Source: Pirellulales bacterium (GTDB taxonomy: Bacteria > Planctomycetota > Planctomycetia > Pirellulales > Thermoguttaceae). From it: a DNA stretch of 64,000 nt. Below, piece by piece: positions 8,765-17,314 of this stretch (its first letter is position 1; each line of letters begins with the position of its first letter). The notes under the pieces are model-generated. The model worked only from the letters and a program-made list of their open reading frames with translations, was not told where the DNA came from and made no database searches. The position numbers were made by a program, and so were the translations under genes. The stretch covers positions 1 through 64,000 of the forward strand of contig JAFGRD010000095.1 in NCBI GenBank assembly GCA_016935315.1, given 5' to 3'.

Positions 8765-10819
8765 TCACTGCCGATTTGCCCCATCCCGCGGTGGGGCCAA
8801 CCCGATCTCCTCCGGCGCCGGTAGCGGTTTCGCCTCGGTCGCTCGATTGCGGGCGTCGGCCAGTCGCTTCAGCAGATCGTCGTGCCGCTTGACCGTCTCG
8901 GCATAGCGCCGCATGGTCCAATCGAGCGCGTAGGGCCTGCTCTCGGCCAGCCAGAGCCGCTGAAACTCCCTACCGAGGGCTTCGTGGGCGTCGCGGTTGG
9001 CGCGGACGAGCTTCTCGGCCCGCTGCAACTGGGCCAAGGCCTCGTCCTTGGCGGCGGCTTCGTAGGCCCGCCGGTAGGCCTCCGCGATCTCGATCCCGTC
9101 GAGCATCCGCTGGCCGATCCGCTCCATGCGACGCGTCCCCAGCAAGAAGGCGTCTAACAGTTCGGCGTGGACGATCGCGTCGGTGCGGCAGGCCTCGAGA
9201 TGCTCGATGGCCGGCCGCACGATCTTCAGCAGGCGCTGGGCCGACGCCCGAGCGGCCGCCGCATCGGCAGGCGGCAAGAGGTCGTCTTGCCAGAACCGAG
9301 TGTTGTTCATCCCTTGCATGTCCGGCAGGCGGTGGCTCTGCGCCAGCAGTTCGATCGCTTGGCCAAAATGGTCGCCCGGCTCGCCGAAGAGCACCGCCCC
9401 GATGCGCCGGTTGAACTGCGCGGGCGTCGTGGCCGAGGCGTTCCAGGCACACTCAGCGCCCCAGGCGTAGCCGTGCCATTTGTAGCCCTGCAACGCCTCG
9501 CCGTCGTCTTCCCAGGCCGTGTTGAGCATGCCGATGGCGCCGTGCTTCGCCCCGTCGCGGACGAAATGGCGGATGTTCGTGGTGGCCACCCCGAAGTCGG
9601 GCAGAATGCGACTCCAGTTGCTGACGCCCGGGCAGACGAAAAACTCGTATCCGGACCGGGCGAAGGGGACAATCTGGTCCTCGAAGCTCTCGCGCGCCCC
9701 GTAGCCCCAAGTGAGCATCACGGTATCCTTCTCGATCTCCGCGAGGTGGTCCGGATGCTGCAGGATGATATCGCCCCACATCATCATACGTTTGCCGTGC
9801 TTCTGTTTCAGCAGGTCGTGGACCCGGCGGATGTGCTGCACGTAGACACCGCCGGCGCCGATCTTCTCGGCAAGCTCCTTCGACGGGCCCGTGCCCAATC
9901 CCCACGTTTCGTCGCAACAGACGTTGAACATGGCAAACGGCAACAGCGGGCAGACTTCCGAGTAGAGATCGTCGAGCAGTTGGTACGTTTCCTCCTTCAC
10001 GGGGCAGAGCAGATACGGCGTTTCGCGAAGGTGGGCGTACTGCTGATGCTGGAGAATCCGCGTGAAGTGACCGAAGGACTGCTGGTTGCCGAGGATATCC
10101 ACCTGCCGCGGTCGGGCGTATTCGACCAGGGCCTTGAGATCTTCCGGCGTCAGCGAGCCGTCCTTCGGCCCGATCTCCGGGTGCCTCTTGAACGCGAACT
10201 GATACTCCATGTAGTAGGTCAGCAGGTTCATCTTCATCGCGGCGCCCAGATCGACGTGGAGCTTCAGCGTATCGAGCGTCGAGCTGGGTCCGCGTGTCAG
10301 GTCGTCCTGAAAGCACCGCCATCGCAGGGAGGGCCAGTCGCCGACGGCCAGGCACGGCAAGCGGTTGTCGGTGCGGTTGGCCCGGATCAGTTGGCAAAGG
10401 GTCTGCATGCCATACCACAGCCCGGTGTCGCCGCCGGCATTGCAGACGACGGTGTCCTTGCGAACCGCCAGCGCATAGTCTTCCGGCGTGGCCTCCTCGC
10501 GAAGACGAGGCTGCGGTGGACCGTCGGTGGGCCCGGCCGCAAGCCGCCAAAAGGGCGAAGCGTGTTCGTGCGGGCGGACGGCGGGCGCCGGCAGCCCGGC
10601 CAGCTTCAACTCGGCGGCCAAGGCCTCTGCCAGGATCGGCGCCAGGCCGTTCGGCGCTTCCAGGACCAGTCGCTCGCCCAGTGAAAACGTGCCTTGCCGC
10701 AGGGCGACTTGCTTGGGAAACGGCACCAGGCGCAGATCGGCGGCATCCTGAGCCCGGGCGACGGACCACGGCCCCGAGAGGGCGGCCGCCGTGAAAAAAA
10801 GGGCACATCGGCTGAACAT
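8765..10819 (-). CDS. Secreted family GH20 beta-N-acetylhexosaminidase-like protein
   Basis: A 684-aa protein with a signal peptide (cleavage near VARAQD at ~23), a GH20 N-terminal alpha/beta domain starting LVPFPKQVALRQGTFSLGER, then the TIM barrel. The catalytic Asp-Glu pair is D303-E304 in NVCCDETWGLG; QDDLTRGPSS and HFTRILQH also match barrel strands. The usual GGDE is replaced by CCDE, so the pocket may be divergent. GH20 enzymes remove terminal GlcNAc/GalNAc by substrate-assisted catalysis. The C-terminal 150 residues are helical, as in planctomycete homologues. ATG 10819 has CAGGAG upstream. It is followed by the GT4 gene and diverges from the sigma-factor locus. Confidence 0.85.
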   Translation of the reverse strand: MFSRCALFFTAAALSGPWSVARAQDAADLRLVPFPKQVALRQGTFSLGERLVLEAPNGLAPILAEALAAELKLAGLPAPAVRPHEHASPFWRLAAGPTDGPPQPRLREEATPEDYALAVRKDTVVCNAGGDTGLWYGMQTLCQLIRANRTDNRLPCLAVGDWPSLRWRCFQDDLTRGPSSTLDTLKLHVDLGAAMKMNLLTYYMEYQFAFKRHPEIGPKDGSLTPEDLKALVEYARPRQVDILGNQQSFGHFTRILQHQQYAHLRETPYLLCPVKEETYQLLDDLYSEVCPLLPFAMFNVCCDETWGLGTGPSKELAEKIGAGGVYVQHIRRVHDLLKQKHGKRMMMWGDIILQHPDHLAEIEKDTVMLTWGYGARESFEDQIVPFARSGYEFFVCPGVSNWSRILPDFGVATTNIRHFVRDGAKHGAIGMLNTAWEDDGEALQGYKWHGYAWGAECAWNASATTPAQFNRRIGAVLFGEPGDHFGQAIELLAQSHRLPDMQGMNNTRFWQDDLLPPADAAAARASAQRLLKIVRPAIEHLEACRTDAIVHAELLDAFLLGTRRMERIGQRMLDGIEIAEAYRRAYEAAAKDEALAQLQRAEKLVRANRDAHEALGREFQRLWLAESRPYALDWTMRRYAETVKRHDDLLKRLADARNRATEAKPLPAPEEIGLAPPRDGANRQ

Positions 10820-11323
10820 TTGGGCAACTCCTGTCGTTTATGATCGTAGTGCGGATCAAGCGGGCATGGCGTGCGCGGTTCGGGGAGGGTTCAGACTCCG
10901 CTGTCACTGTCCGGGAAGCGGCTGCATTGCTATGGCTGGTTTCCGGAATCTGAAAGTCCCATGGGGACATGGCGGCTAGCATAGCACGGTTGCTCCCCGG
11001 CCGCAGCATACCCCCAGAAATATGTAAGGCAGTCCCCTCGTAGATACCGCTCGTGGACAAAGGCCGACCCACGTAACGAGTCTGTAACAAAAGACGTTTG
11101 GGGTTCAACAACCTCCTCCCAAATGGGAAGATGGAGTAGAAGGCATTATTGATGTCTGCATTGGTGATCATCAAGGCCGGCCACCCGAAGGCCGGAAAAA
11201 GCGGGCGCCCGTTGGCCGCCCTGGCGCTTCTAGGTGGGCAGGCGTCAAGAAAGGGCCTCCATTTCCTGTAATCGCCGCGGGAACTTTCCGTCCGGTCGGC
11301 GCATCCCTTGTTATGAGCCTGCT
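10820..11323. other. 504-bp divergent intergenic region
   Basis: It lies between the GH20 gene (leftward) and the ECF sigma gene (rightward). A 39-codon ORF (ATG 11152 to TAA 11271) has no ribosome binding site and no recognisable sequence. A short dyad (ggccggccacccgaaggccgg) and a pyrimidine/purine patch (cctcctcccaaatgggaag) are present. No convincing -35/-10 pair was found. Confidence 0.5.
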
Positions 11324-11884
11324 GTGAACGACGACGCCCAACTGATCGACGAGACCTTGGCAGGCCACTCGGCAGCGTTTGGACGGCTGGTCCAGAAGTA
11401 CCAGGACCGGTTGTACAACACGGTTGTCCATGTGGCCGGAAATGCCGAGGACGCTCGGGATGTGGTCCAGGACGCTTTTGTCCAAGCCTTCCTGAAGTTG
11501 GATACGTTCCAGCACTCCAGCGCGTTTTACACATGGTTGTACCGGATTGCCTTCAACGTGGCCTTTAGTCACCGGCGGCGCCGGCGGCCGACCCTCTCGG
11601 TCGAACATGCCCGGGAAACCAGCGGCCTGGAACCAATGGACGAGGAAGACGATCCGGCCGAGAAGCTCGAGCGTGAAGAGCGGTGTCGACAAGTCCGCGA
11701 AGCGATTGGCCGGCTCAACCACCAGCAACGCACCGTGTTGGTGTTGCGGGAGATTGACGGATGCTGCTACGAGACGATTGCCGAAATCCTCGATCTGCCG
11801 ATCGGCACCGTTCGCAGCCGGCTGCACCGGGCCCGGCTCCAGTTGCGCGAGGAGTTGAAGGAAGTCTTGGCGATGGACCAGTAG
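11324..11884 (+). CDS. RNA polymerase sigma factor, ECF (sigma-70) family
   Basis: A 186-aa protein. Region 2 (LVQKYQDRLYNTVVHVAGNAEDARDVVQDAF split over about residues 20-55) includes the core-binding and -10 recognition helices; region 4 (LNHQQRTVLVLREIDG then IAEILDLPIGTVRSRLHRAR) is a complete helix-turn-helix for -35 recognition. I chose GTG 11324 (VNDDAQLIDETLAGHSAAFG) because homologous planctomycete factors start this way and the 30 upstream in-frame codons look non-coding; the ribosome site is weak, so the start is uncertain. The putative anti-sigma gene starts 23 bp after the stop, the usual pairing. It probably directs transcription of the following envelope locus and itself. Confidence 0.9.
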   Translation: MNDDAQLIDETLAGHSAAFGRLVQKYQDRLYNTVVHVAGNAEDARDVVQDAFVQAFLKLDTFQHSSAFYTWLYRIAFNVAFSHRRRRRPTLSVEHARETSGLEPMDEEDDPAEKLEREERCRQVREAIGRLNHQQRTVLVLREIDGCCYETIAEILDLPIGTVRSRLHRARLQLREELKEVLAMDQ

Positions 11885-11907
11885 CCGCCTTGGGGTGAGT
11901 GTGTGCG

Positions 11908-14655
11908 ATGAAGGACGTGCCGGAAAACGAACTGCTTAGCGCCTATCTCGACGGTGAATTGACCGCCGCCGAACAGGCCGAAGTAGAACAGTTGCTGGTT
12001 GCCAATCCGGCCGCCAGGCAGTTGCTCGAAGAGCTGCGCACGCTGAGCACCACGTTGCAGGGCATGCCGCAGTACACGCTGCGCGAAGACCTTAGCGAGC
12101 GCGTGTTGCGCAGGGCCGAGCGGCAAATCCTCACCGGCTCGCAGCCACTGTCCTCGCCGACATCCGTCTCGCGCGACCGGCCCGCTCGCTCGGTCTTCCG
12201 CCGACTGCTCAGCCCGCGGGCGATCGCCTGGTCGGGGATTGCCGTGGCGGTGGCGCTGATGCTGATGATGGACGGAGACGGCTTCCGGCAGGGTCCGCCC
12301 GTGGACGAAATAGCCAGAGGCCCCGAGCCGGCCGAGGCGGACGTTCCCGCCCCGGCCATTCAGGCGGTGCCCGAAACAGCCGGCGAGGAGGACGACACTC
12401 CACGGGCCGAGCAGGGCGAAGGCGGTCGGGCAGTAACCTTCGGAAAGGGCATTGGCCGCCAGCCGGCTCCTCACAGGGAGATCGCCCCTCACGGAGAGGT
12501 CGTCAATGGGAGCATCGGCAATCGGAGCGACGTTCCAGCGATAGCCAAGTCCGAGATGGGATTGGCCGTGCAAGCGGGCGCAGTGCCCGGTGGTCAGACG
12601 GAGCGGTCGCCCGTCGAAGCGAAAGACTATCAGGCGATTCCCGAGAAGCCGGGTCCCGACACTTTCGCTGCGCAGCGGTCCGCTTTGGGCAGGCAAGGCG
12701 CGGCGGGCAGGGAAGGCACGGGGGGCAGGGGAGGTATGGGAGGCATGGGCACCTCGCCGTCGGGCCCCGCGTCCAGGCCACCAAAGAGCATGGGGACGGT
12801 TGACTCGCTCCAGGCCGGCACGCTGGCCGGGGTCGCACTGAACGATGTTCGCGCCTACTTGGATCAGCGGATGGGCCCGGCCGCCAACGAAGTCTTGCTG
12901 GTGCAGTGCGATATTAGCCCCATTGCGTTGCAGCAGGAAGCCTTCGTCCGACTGCTGGGTTCCAACGGCATCACTCTGGAAGAGGCGGTCTTCGACGTCG
13001 ATTCTGACGAAGCCGCCGGGATCGCGGGAGCGAACTTGTCGGACGGTGTCCGTCGCGGCCACGTGCCCTCTCTCCGCGACCGGGAGAGGGGCCGCGAAGA
13101 AGAACGCGGGTATGCTTACGGGCAAGGGGAAGCTGTCGCGGAGGACGCGGCCAAGCTGGCCGCACCCGGACGGCAGACTGCTGTCCAGCAGCGGGCAAGC
13201 GAAGAGCAGATTCAGACAACGCTGGGCGAATTGGCCCATGCGAGCAATCAGGAACTGGTGTGGGTGGAAGCGACTCCCGAACAGGTTTGGGCCACCCTCG
13301 ACGGACTTTCCGAGCAGGCGAGCGACTTTCTCTCGGTCAAGGTCGACCCGGCTCCCGCCGTGGAAGCCCAAAGGAGTCTGTCCCGGTACAACCGCGTCAA
13401 CCTTCCCTTGGACAACCTGCGCCGGGGTGGGCGATTCCAGCTTGGACAGGGGGCACAGAGTCTGAAGCCGACCGTGCGGGCAAAGCCCGACGTGGTGGGC
13501 GACGCCAAGTCGCAGGAGAAAGTCGTCGCCACCGATCGTAACGGCGAGCCATCGGTGGTCGAGGGGCTGGAAACGGCCCAATCACGCGATCAGGCCCTTC
13601 AGATGCCGCAACAAAGACGTGTCTCCGAATTACGCTCGCGAGCACTTCGCTACTTTGCGACCGATTCGCGTGGCGCGAAAACGCTTGAAGCGCAGCAGCT
13701 GGCAAGGGATGTGGCGCCGGAAGCACGGCCGCCAGAAGTCCGGGATTCGGAACTTGATCAGCCGGAGGCCGAAGCGTTGGCCGAGACCAAGGCACCGGCC
13801 CTTCCGTCGGCCGCGCCATCGGCTGCCCCGCCAGCGGATCAGCCCGTTAACGGCCCCTATCCCGGCAGCCGGCCAGCCGATTCCGCGCCCACCGCCGGCG
13901 AGAAGCTCAGATCGTTTTTCGACTCGCTGGCACAGAGCATGGGGTCGTCGCGTGTCGATCAACCAGCGCGGCCGAAATCGCCGGCCGGAGGACCCGTGCT
14001 CGCACCGGCGGCAGAGCCGGAACCGAGTTCGGCGAAGGGCGCGTCGGCACCAACCACCGGCGTCCCGACCGAGGAGTTCGCAGGCGGAGAACCCGAGGCC
14101 GCAACACCTGGAGGAGCACCTTCGCCCCCTCCGGCCGAGAAGCCGATAGCCCGGGGCGACGAAACACATCAGTCGCAGTCTCCATCGCAGCAGGTTGTCG
14201 CGGGCGCACAAGTGGGCCAATCGACTCGATTCGGAAACGGGCAGCGGGGACCGGCGAAGCTGGCGGACACCCCGGCACAGACCCTTGAGGAGGCCGACCC
14301 GGCCAGCCGCCCTGCCGCGAGCAAGGCAGGCACCGGGCAGCAACTGTCTGGACCTGTGTTCGGCGTCACGCCGTCGCTCAAGGAGCAGTCGCGGTCGCCG
14401 AGTGGATCCCAGACGGAGTTTGAAGCGGGAAAACAAAAGGCTGTGCGTTCGGAACAAGGAGACTATCGGCACGCGCTGCCGGGGTCTTCGCAGCCGGTGT
14501 ATCGAGTGCTGTTCGTGTTCCGGGTTGTCGGGCCGAACCTGGCCGACATGCACGCCGCCGACATGGTGCCGGCTGCTGCGGCGCCGGCCGCCGAGATGGC
14601 ACCGGCCCAAGCAGTCGAGCCGCCGCCGGCTGCCCCGCCGGCTGTGCACGAGTAA
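11908..14655 (+). CDS. Anti-sigma factor-like single-pass membrane protein with very large exported region
   Basis: A 915-aa protein. Residues 1-55 (ENELLSAYLDGELTAAEQAE) form the helical anti-sigma domain seen in RsiW/ChrR-type proteins, without a clear zinc HxxxCxxC. A single TM segment lies at about 105-121 (AIAWSGIAVAVALMLMM). The remaining ~790 residues would be extracytoplasmic, low complexity and rich in Pro, Ala, Gln and Glu, with two more ordered patches (about 290-350, and the C-terminal YRVLFVFRVV). Expected role: hold the upstream sigma factor at the membrane until an envelope signal releases it. ATG 11908 is preceded by GGGGTGAG. The exported part is far longer than usual for anti-sigma factors, so it may also have a structural or sensory function. 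Confidence 0.75.
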   Translation: MKDVPENELLSAYLDGELTAAEQAEVEQLLVANPAARQLLEELRTLSTTLQGMPQYTLREDLSERVLRRAERQILTGSQPLSSPTSVSRDRPARSVFRRLLSPRAIAWSGIAVAVALMLMMDGDGFRQGPPVDEIARGPEPAEADVPAPAIQAVPETAGEEDDTPRAEQGEGGRAVTFGKGIGRQPAPHREIAPHGEVVNGSIGNRSDVPAIAKSEMGLAVQAGAVPGGQTERSPVEAKDYQAIPEKPGPDTFAAQRSALGRQGAAGREGTGGRGGMGGMGTSPSGPASRPPKSMGTVDSLQAGTLAGVALNDVRAYLDQRMGPAANEVLLVQCDISPIALQQEAFVRLLGSNGITLEEAVFDVDSDEAAGIAGANLSDGVRRGHVPSLRDRERGREEERGYAYGQGEAVAEDAAKLAAPGRQTAVQQRASEEQIQTTLGELAHASNQELVWVEATPEQVWATLDGLSEQASDFLSVKVDPAPAVEAQRSLSRYNRVNLPLDNLRRGGRFQLGQGAQSLKPTVRAKPDVVGDAKSQEKVVATDRNGEPSVVEGLETAQSRDQALQMPQQRRVSELRSRALRYFATDSRGAKTLEAQQLARDVAPEARPPEVRDSELDQPEAEALAETKAPALPSAAPSAAPPADQPVNGPYPGSRPADSAPTAGEKLRSFFDSLAQSMGSSRVDQPARPKSPAGGPVLAPAAEPEPSSAKGASAPTTGVPTEEFAGGEPEAATPGGAPSPPPAEKPIARGDETHQSQSPSQQVVAGAQVGQSTRFGNGQRGPAKLADTPAQTLEEADPASRPAASKAGTGQQLSGPVFGVTPSLKEQSRSPSGSQTEFEAGKQKAVRSEQGDYRHALPGSSQPVYRVLFVFRVVGPNLADMHAADMVPAAAAPAAEMAPAQAVEPPPAAPPAVHE

Positions 14656-15109
14656 GCTGTGCGCCCTGCCGCTGCTTGTCTTCCTGCCCTGGTGCCTGTA
14701 ACGTCTGTTGGCTCCCAAAGCCGGAAGAACCAGTGGGGGCGGTCCGCCAGATTTCCCTGGCGGCGGATTTCGTGGAAATCGAATTTCTGTGCCATACAAC
14801 CGGTCCCGACGAGTTGTATCCGCCGGATTCCGTCGCCTCAGGGAAAGGGGCCTCGGTGCAACGGAACTCGGGTAGTGCGAGGAGACGCCTGGAAGGCGGG
14901 CGCGCGCGGGGAAGTCGAGCAAACTCGGGGAAGTCGAGCAAACTCGGGGAATCTCCGGCCTGCGGTGGCTAGCGATGGAAGCTATCTGCGATTATACTAG
15001 GGGGCGAGCCTCCCCAGCAGGACGGGTGGCCCTGAAACCGACCGAATGCACAGCTCTTGCTCCGGAACGGGACCATCAACCGGGCGAGACCTTCCGTGGG
15101 GGAAATCCC
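14656..15109. other. 454-bp intergenic region with hairpin, tandem repeat and possible -10 box
   Basis: A 7-bp stem with a 6-nt loop (ccgccag-atttcc-ctggcgg, 14744-14763) could attenuate or end the sigma/anti-sigma transcript but lacks a U-tract. A 19-bp tandem repeat follows (listed separately). TATACT at 14993-14998 could be a -10 box for the next gene; no consensus -35 is present. Confidence 0.45.
14908..14954 (+). repeat. 19-bp direct tandem repeat, about 2.4 copies
   Basis: The unit ggggaagtcgagcaaactc occurs at 14908-14926 and 14927-14945 without mismatch, and a third partial copy begins ggggaatct at 14946. It lies about 40-90 bp upstream of the TATACT element. Confidence 0.9.
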
Positions 15110-17236
15110 ATGAACGTATCGCTTCTTCGTTGGCTCTTGCCGGCCGTGATGGTGCTCGTGACCCTGGGGCCCGCCGAGGTTCTTGCCCAGGACCCATTCG
15201 CATCGTCCGGGAACCTTGTGCCCGCCCAGTTCGGCCGAAAAGTCCAGGACGCGCTCGGGTTCGCGTGGAACGTGAACCCGCAAGGGACGGTTCAGGCGGC
15301 GTCCAGCCAAGGCTTCCAGATGGCGGGCCTGCTGACGGTCAACGGGTCGAGCGTTTCGCCTTCCGGCGCCATGATGACGGCCGACGGCAGTGAATACCTG
15401 ATGTCGTGGTCGCGATCCGGCGTGCAGATCACGCGGCGGGTGCGGATCGACGTGAAGACGTCCACCGTGCGATTCGTCGAGTCTTTCCACAATCCACAAA
15501 CGGCGCCGGTCCATCTGGACGTCAAGATCATGAGCACGGTGCAGAGTTCGGTCAGGGACGTGCTGACGGACACCGGCAAGATCGTCTCCAGCGGGGGCAG
15601 CAGTCGGATCGTGACGCCCAATCCGTTCGGCTCCGCCCCTTCGACTTCGAACACGGGCATACCCGTGCTGGGAGAGAAGGACAGCGGGTTGCTGGTTACC
15701 CGGTCGTCGTCGAACCATCCGGCCGCGCTGATCTACCTGGCCGGGCCGCGAAGCAAGCTGAAGCCGACGCTACAAAGGCAGGGCAGCTACCAGTTCATGT
15801 TCAGCTATCCGGTCTCGGTGCCGGCAAAGGAGACGGTTTCGATCGTCCACGGCCTGGCCCACCGCAACATCGGCGGCACGCCCGACGCGAAGGGCCTGGC
15901 TGCGTTGTTCAAGCCGTTTCAAGCCCGCGACTGGACCCGCGATTTGCCTGCCGAGGTCCGCCGTTCGCTGTTGAACGCCGGGGGCTCGTATGTCCAGGAA
16001 GAGACGCCCCGCGGCCCCGTGTTGCAGGCCGTGATGAAGCTGGCCGGCTACTGGGACGTGGAGCGCGGCGACGACGATGTGCTGGTACAGGACGACCAGA
16101 CGCGGCTGACCGGCTCGGTGCTGGCCGGCGACTTGACCGTCGACACGGCGTTCGGCAAGGCGGCGGTCCCCTTGGAGCAGGTGGCCCTGCTGATCGGCGG
16201 TGGCAGCGTGGGACGAACGATGCAACTGCACCTCCGCAACGGAGAGATCCTGGTCGGTCCGGTGGCGGCGGACGAAATTGTGCTCGCCTCGGAGTCGGGG
16301 CTGAAGGTCAAGCTGACTCCTCGGCACATCAACGCGCTGTTCATGCACACCGACCCGGCCGACGGCCAGCCTCCGTCCGGAACGCTGGCGCTGCTGAAGA
16401 CCCGCCATGGCGACCAGTTGGCGTTGGGCGCCGAATCGCCGTCGAGCCTCCGTGCCGCCACTGCGTGGGGGCCGATCGAAGTGCCGTTGGAGAAGATCGA
16501 TTACCTGTACCCCGTTCGCCAGCCGCAACCGATCCACCGGCTGGTCCTCAACGACAAGAGCCGCCTGTCGTTGATCCTCAGTGGAAGCGAGCTCGACCTG
16601 ACCACGCTGCGGTTCGGGCAGATCAAGATCGCCCCCGGGGCTATCGCCCGATTGGCCAGCGTCCAGGCAGCCGCCGAGGCCGAGGAGAAGGAAGAGGCGA
16701 ACGGCGGCGACGGCGAGGGCCTCAAAGTGCCTCACTGCCGGTTGGCCGGAGGAAACGTCCTGGTAGGCAGCATCGACCCGACGCCGGTGGAGCTGACGAC
16801 CGCGGCGGGTATCACGCCCTTGGACGGCCGACGGGTGCGGCTGATGCAACGCGAGGATGAAGACGAGCCGGGGGCCAACCCGGAGTTCACGTTTGAATTG
16901 ACCAACGGCACTACACTGACGGGCCGCTTCCGCGACGGTGTGTTTCCCCTGCGCGCCTTGGACAAGGCATGGAAGGTGCCCGCGTATCACGTGCTGGCAT
17001 TTGAGCAGCCCGATCACGCGGCGGCCGAGCAGAGCGCGACTTCGACCGCTGAACAGCCGAGCCCCGACACGGAAGAGGCTGCCCCTGCAAGCGTTGACGG
17101 CAGCGCCCCGCCCGGTCCGAAAGCGACTCCCGGGGAACTGCCGCAGGTCTCTCCGTCCGTATCGCCGTCCGCACCGACGTCTACACGGCCTGCCCCGGCG
17201 CCGCCCGCCCCGGCGGGCCAAGACCCCTTCGGTTAG
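15110..17236 (+). CDS. Secreted beta-repeat protein of unknown function, paralogue of the next gene
   Basis: A 708-aa protein with a signal peptide (LLRWLLPAVMVLVTLGPAEVLAQ). An N-terminal beta-rich domain of ~270 residues contains GAMMTADGSEYLMSWSRSG and ends in a conserved KPFQARDWTRDLP. After it come several ~45-residue segments of the type T-x-FG-x-x-x-VPLEQV / NGEILVGPV, which look like small beta-barrel repeats. The C-terminal 60 residues are Pro/Ala/Ser-rich. Start: ATG 15110 behind GTGGGGGAAA. The next gene has the same layout (MMTADGNEYVLTRQESG, KPFHARNWTRDLP), so the pair arose by duplication. I cannot name a family; it is probably a periplasmic or surface component under the upstream ECF sigma factor. 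Confidence 0.75.
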   Translation: MNVSLLRWLLPAVMVLVTLGPAEVLAQDPFASSGNLVPAQFGRKVQDALGFAWNVNPQGTVQAASSQGFQMAGLLTVNGSSVSPSGAMMTADGSEYLMSWSRSGVQITRRVRIDVKTSTVRFVESFHNPQTAPVHLDVKIMSTVQSSVRDVLTDTGKIVSSGGSSRIVTPNPFGSAPSTSNTGIPVLGEKDSGLLVTRSSSNHPAALIYLAGPRSKLKPTLQRQGSYQFMFSYPVSVPAKETVSIVHGLAHRNIGGTPDAKGLAALFKPFQARDWTRDLPAEVRRSLLNAGGSYVQEETPRGPVLQAVMKLAGYWDVERGDDDVLVQDDQTRLTGSVLAGDLTVDTAFGKAAVPLEQVALLIGGGSVGRTMQLHLRNGEILVGPVAADEIVLASESGLKVKLTPRHINALFMHTDPADGQPPSGTLALLKTRHGDQLALGAESPSSLRAATAWGPIEVPLEKIDYLYPVRQPQPIHRLVLNDKSRLSLILSGSELDLTTLRFGQIKIAPGAIARLASVQAAAEAEEKEEANGGDGEGLKVPHCRLAGGNVLVGSIDPTPVELTTAAGITPLDGRRVRLMQREDEDEPGANPEFTFELTNGTTLTGRFRDGVFPLRALDKAWKVPAYHVLAFEQPDHAAAEQSATSTAEQPSPDTEEAAPASVDGSAPPGPKATPGELPQVSPSVSPSAPTSTRPAPAPPAPAGQDPFG

Positions 17237-17314
17237 CAGGCAGTAAAGTACCCGGACAAGCCGTCGATCCCAGGATCGAGCCATTTCGTTTTGGAACCAG
17301 CGAGGTTGCCTCTG

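Noticed and set aside
11152-11271. 39-codon ORF upstream of the ECF sigma gene
   Set aside because: No ribosome binding site, no recognisable motif, overlaps a dyad; noted only as part of the intergenic region.
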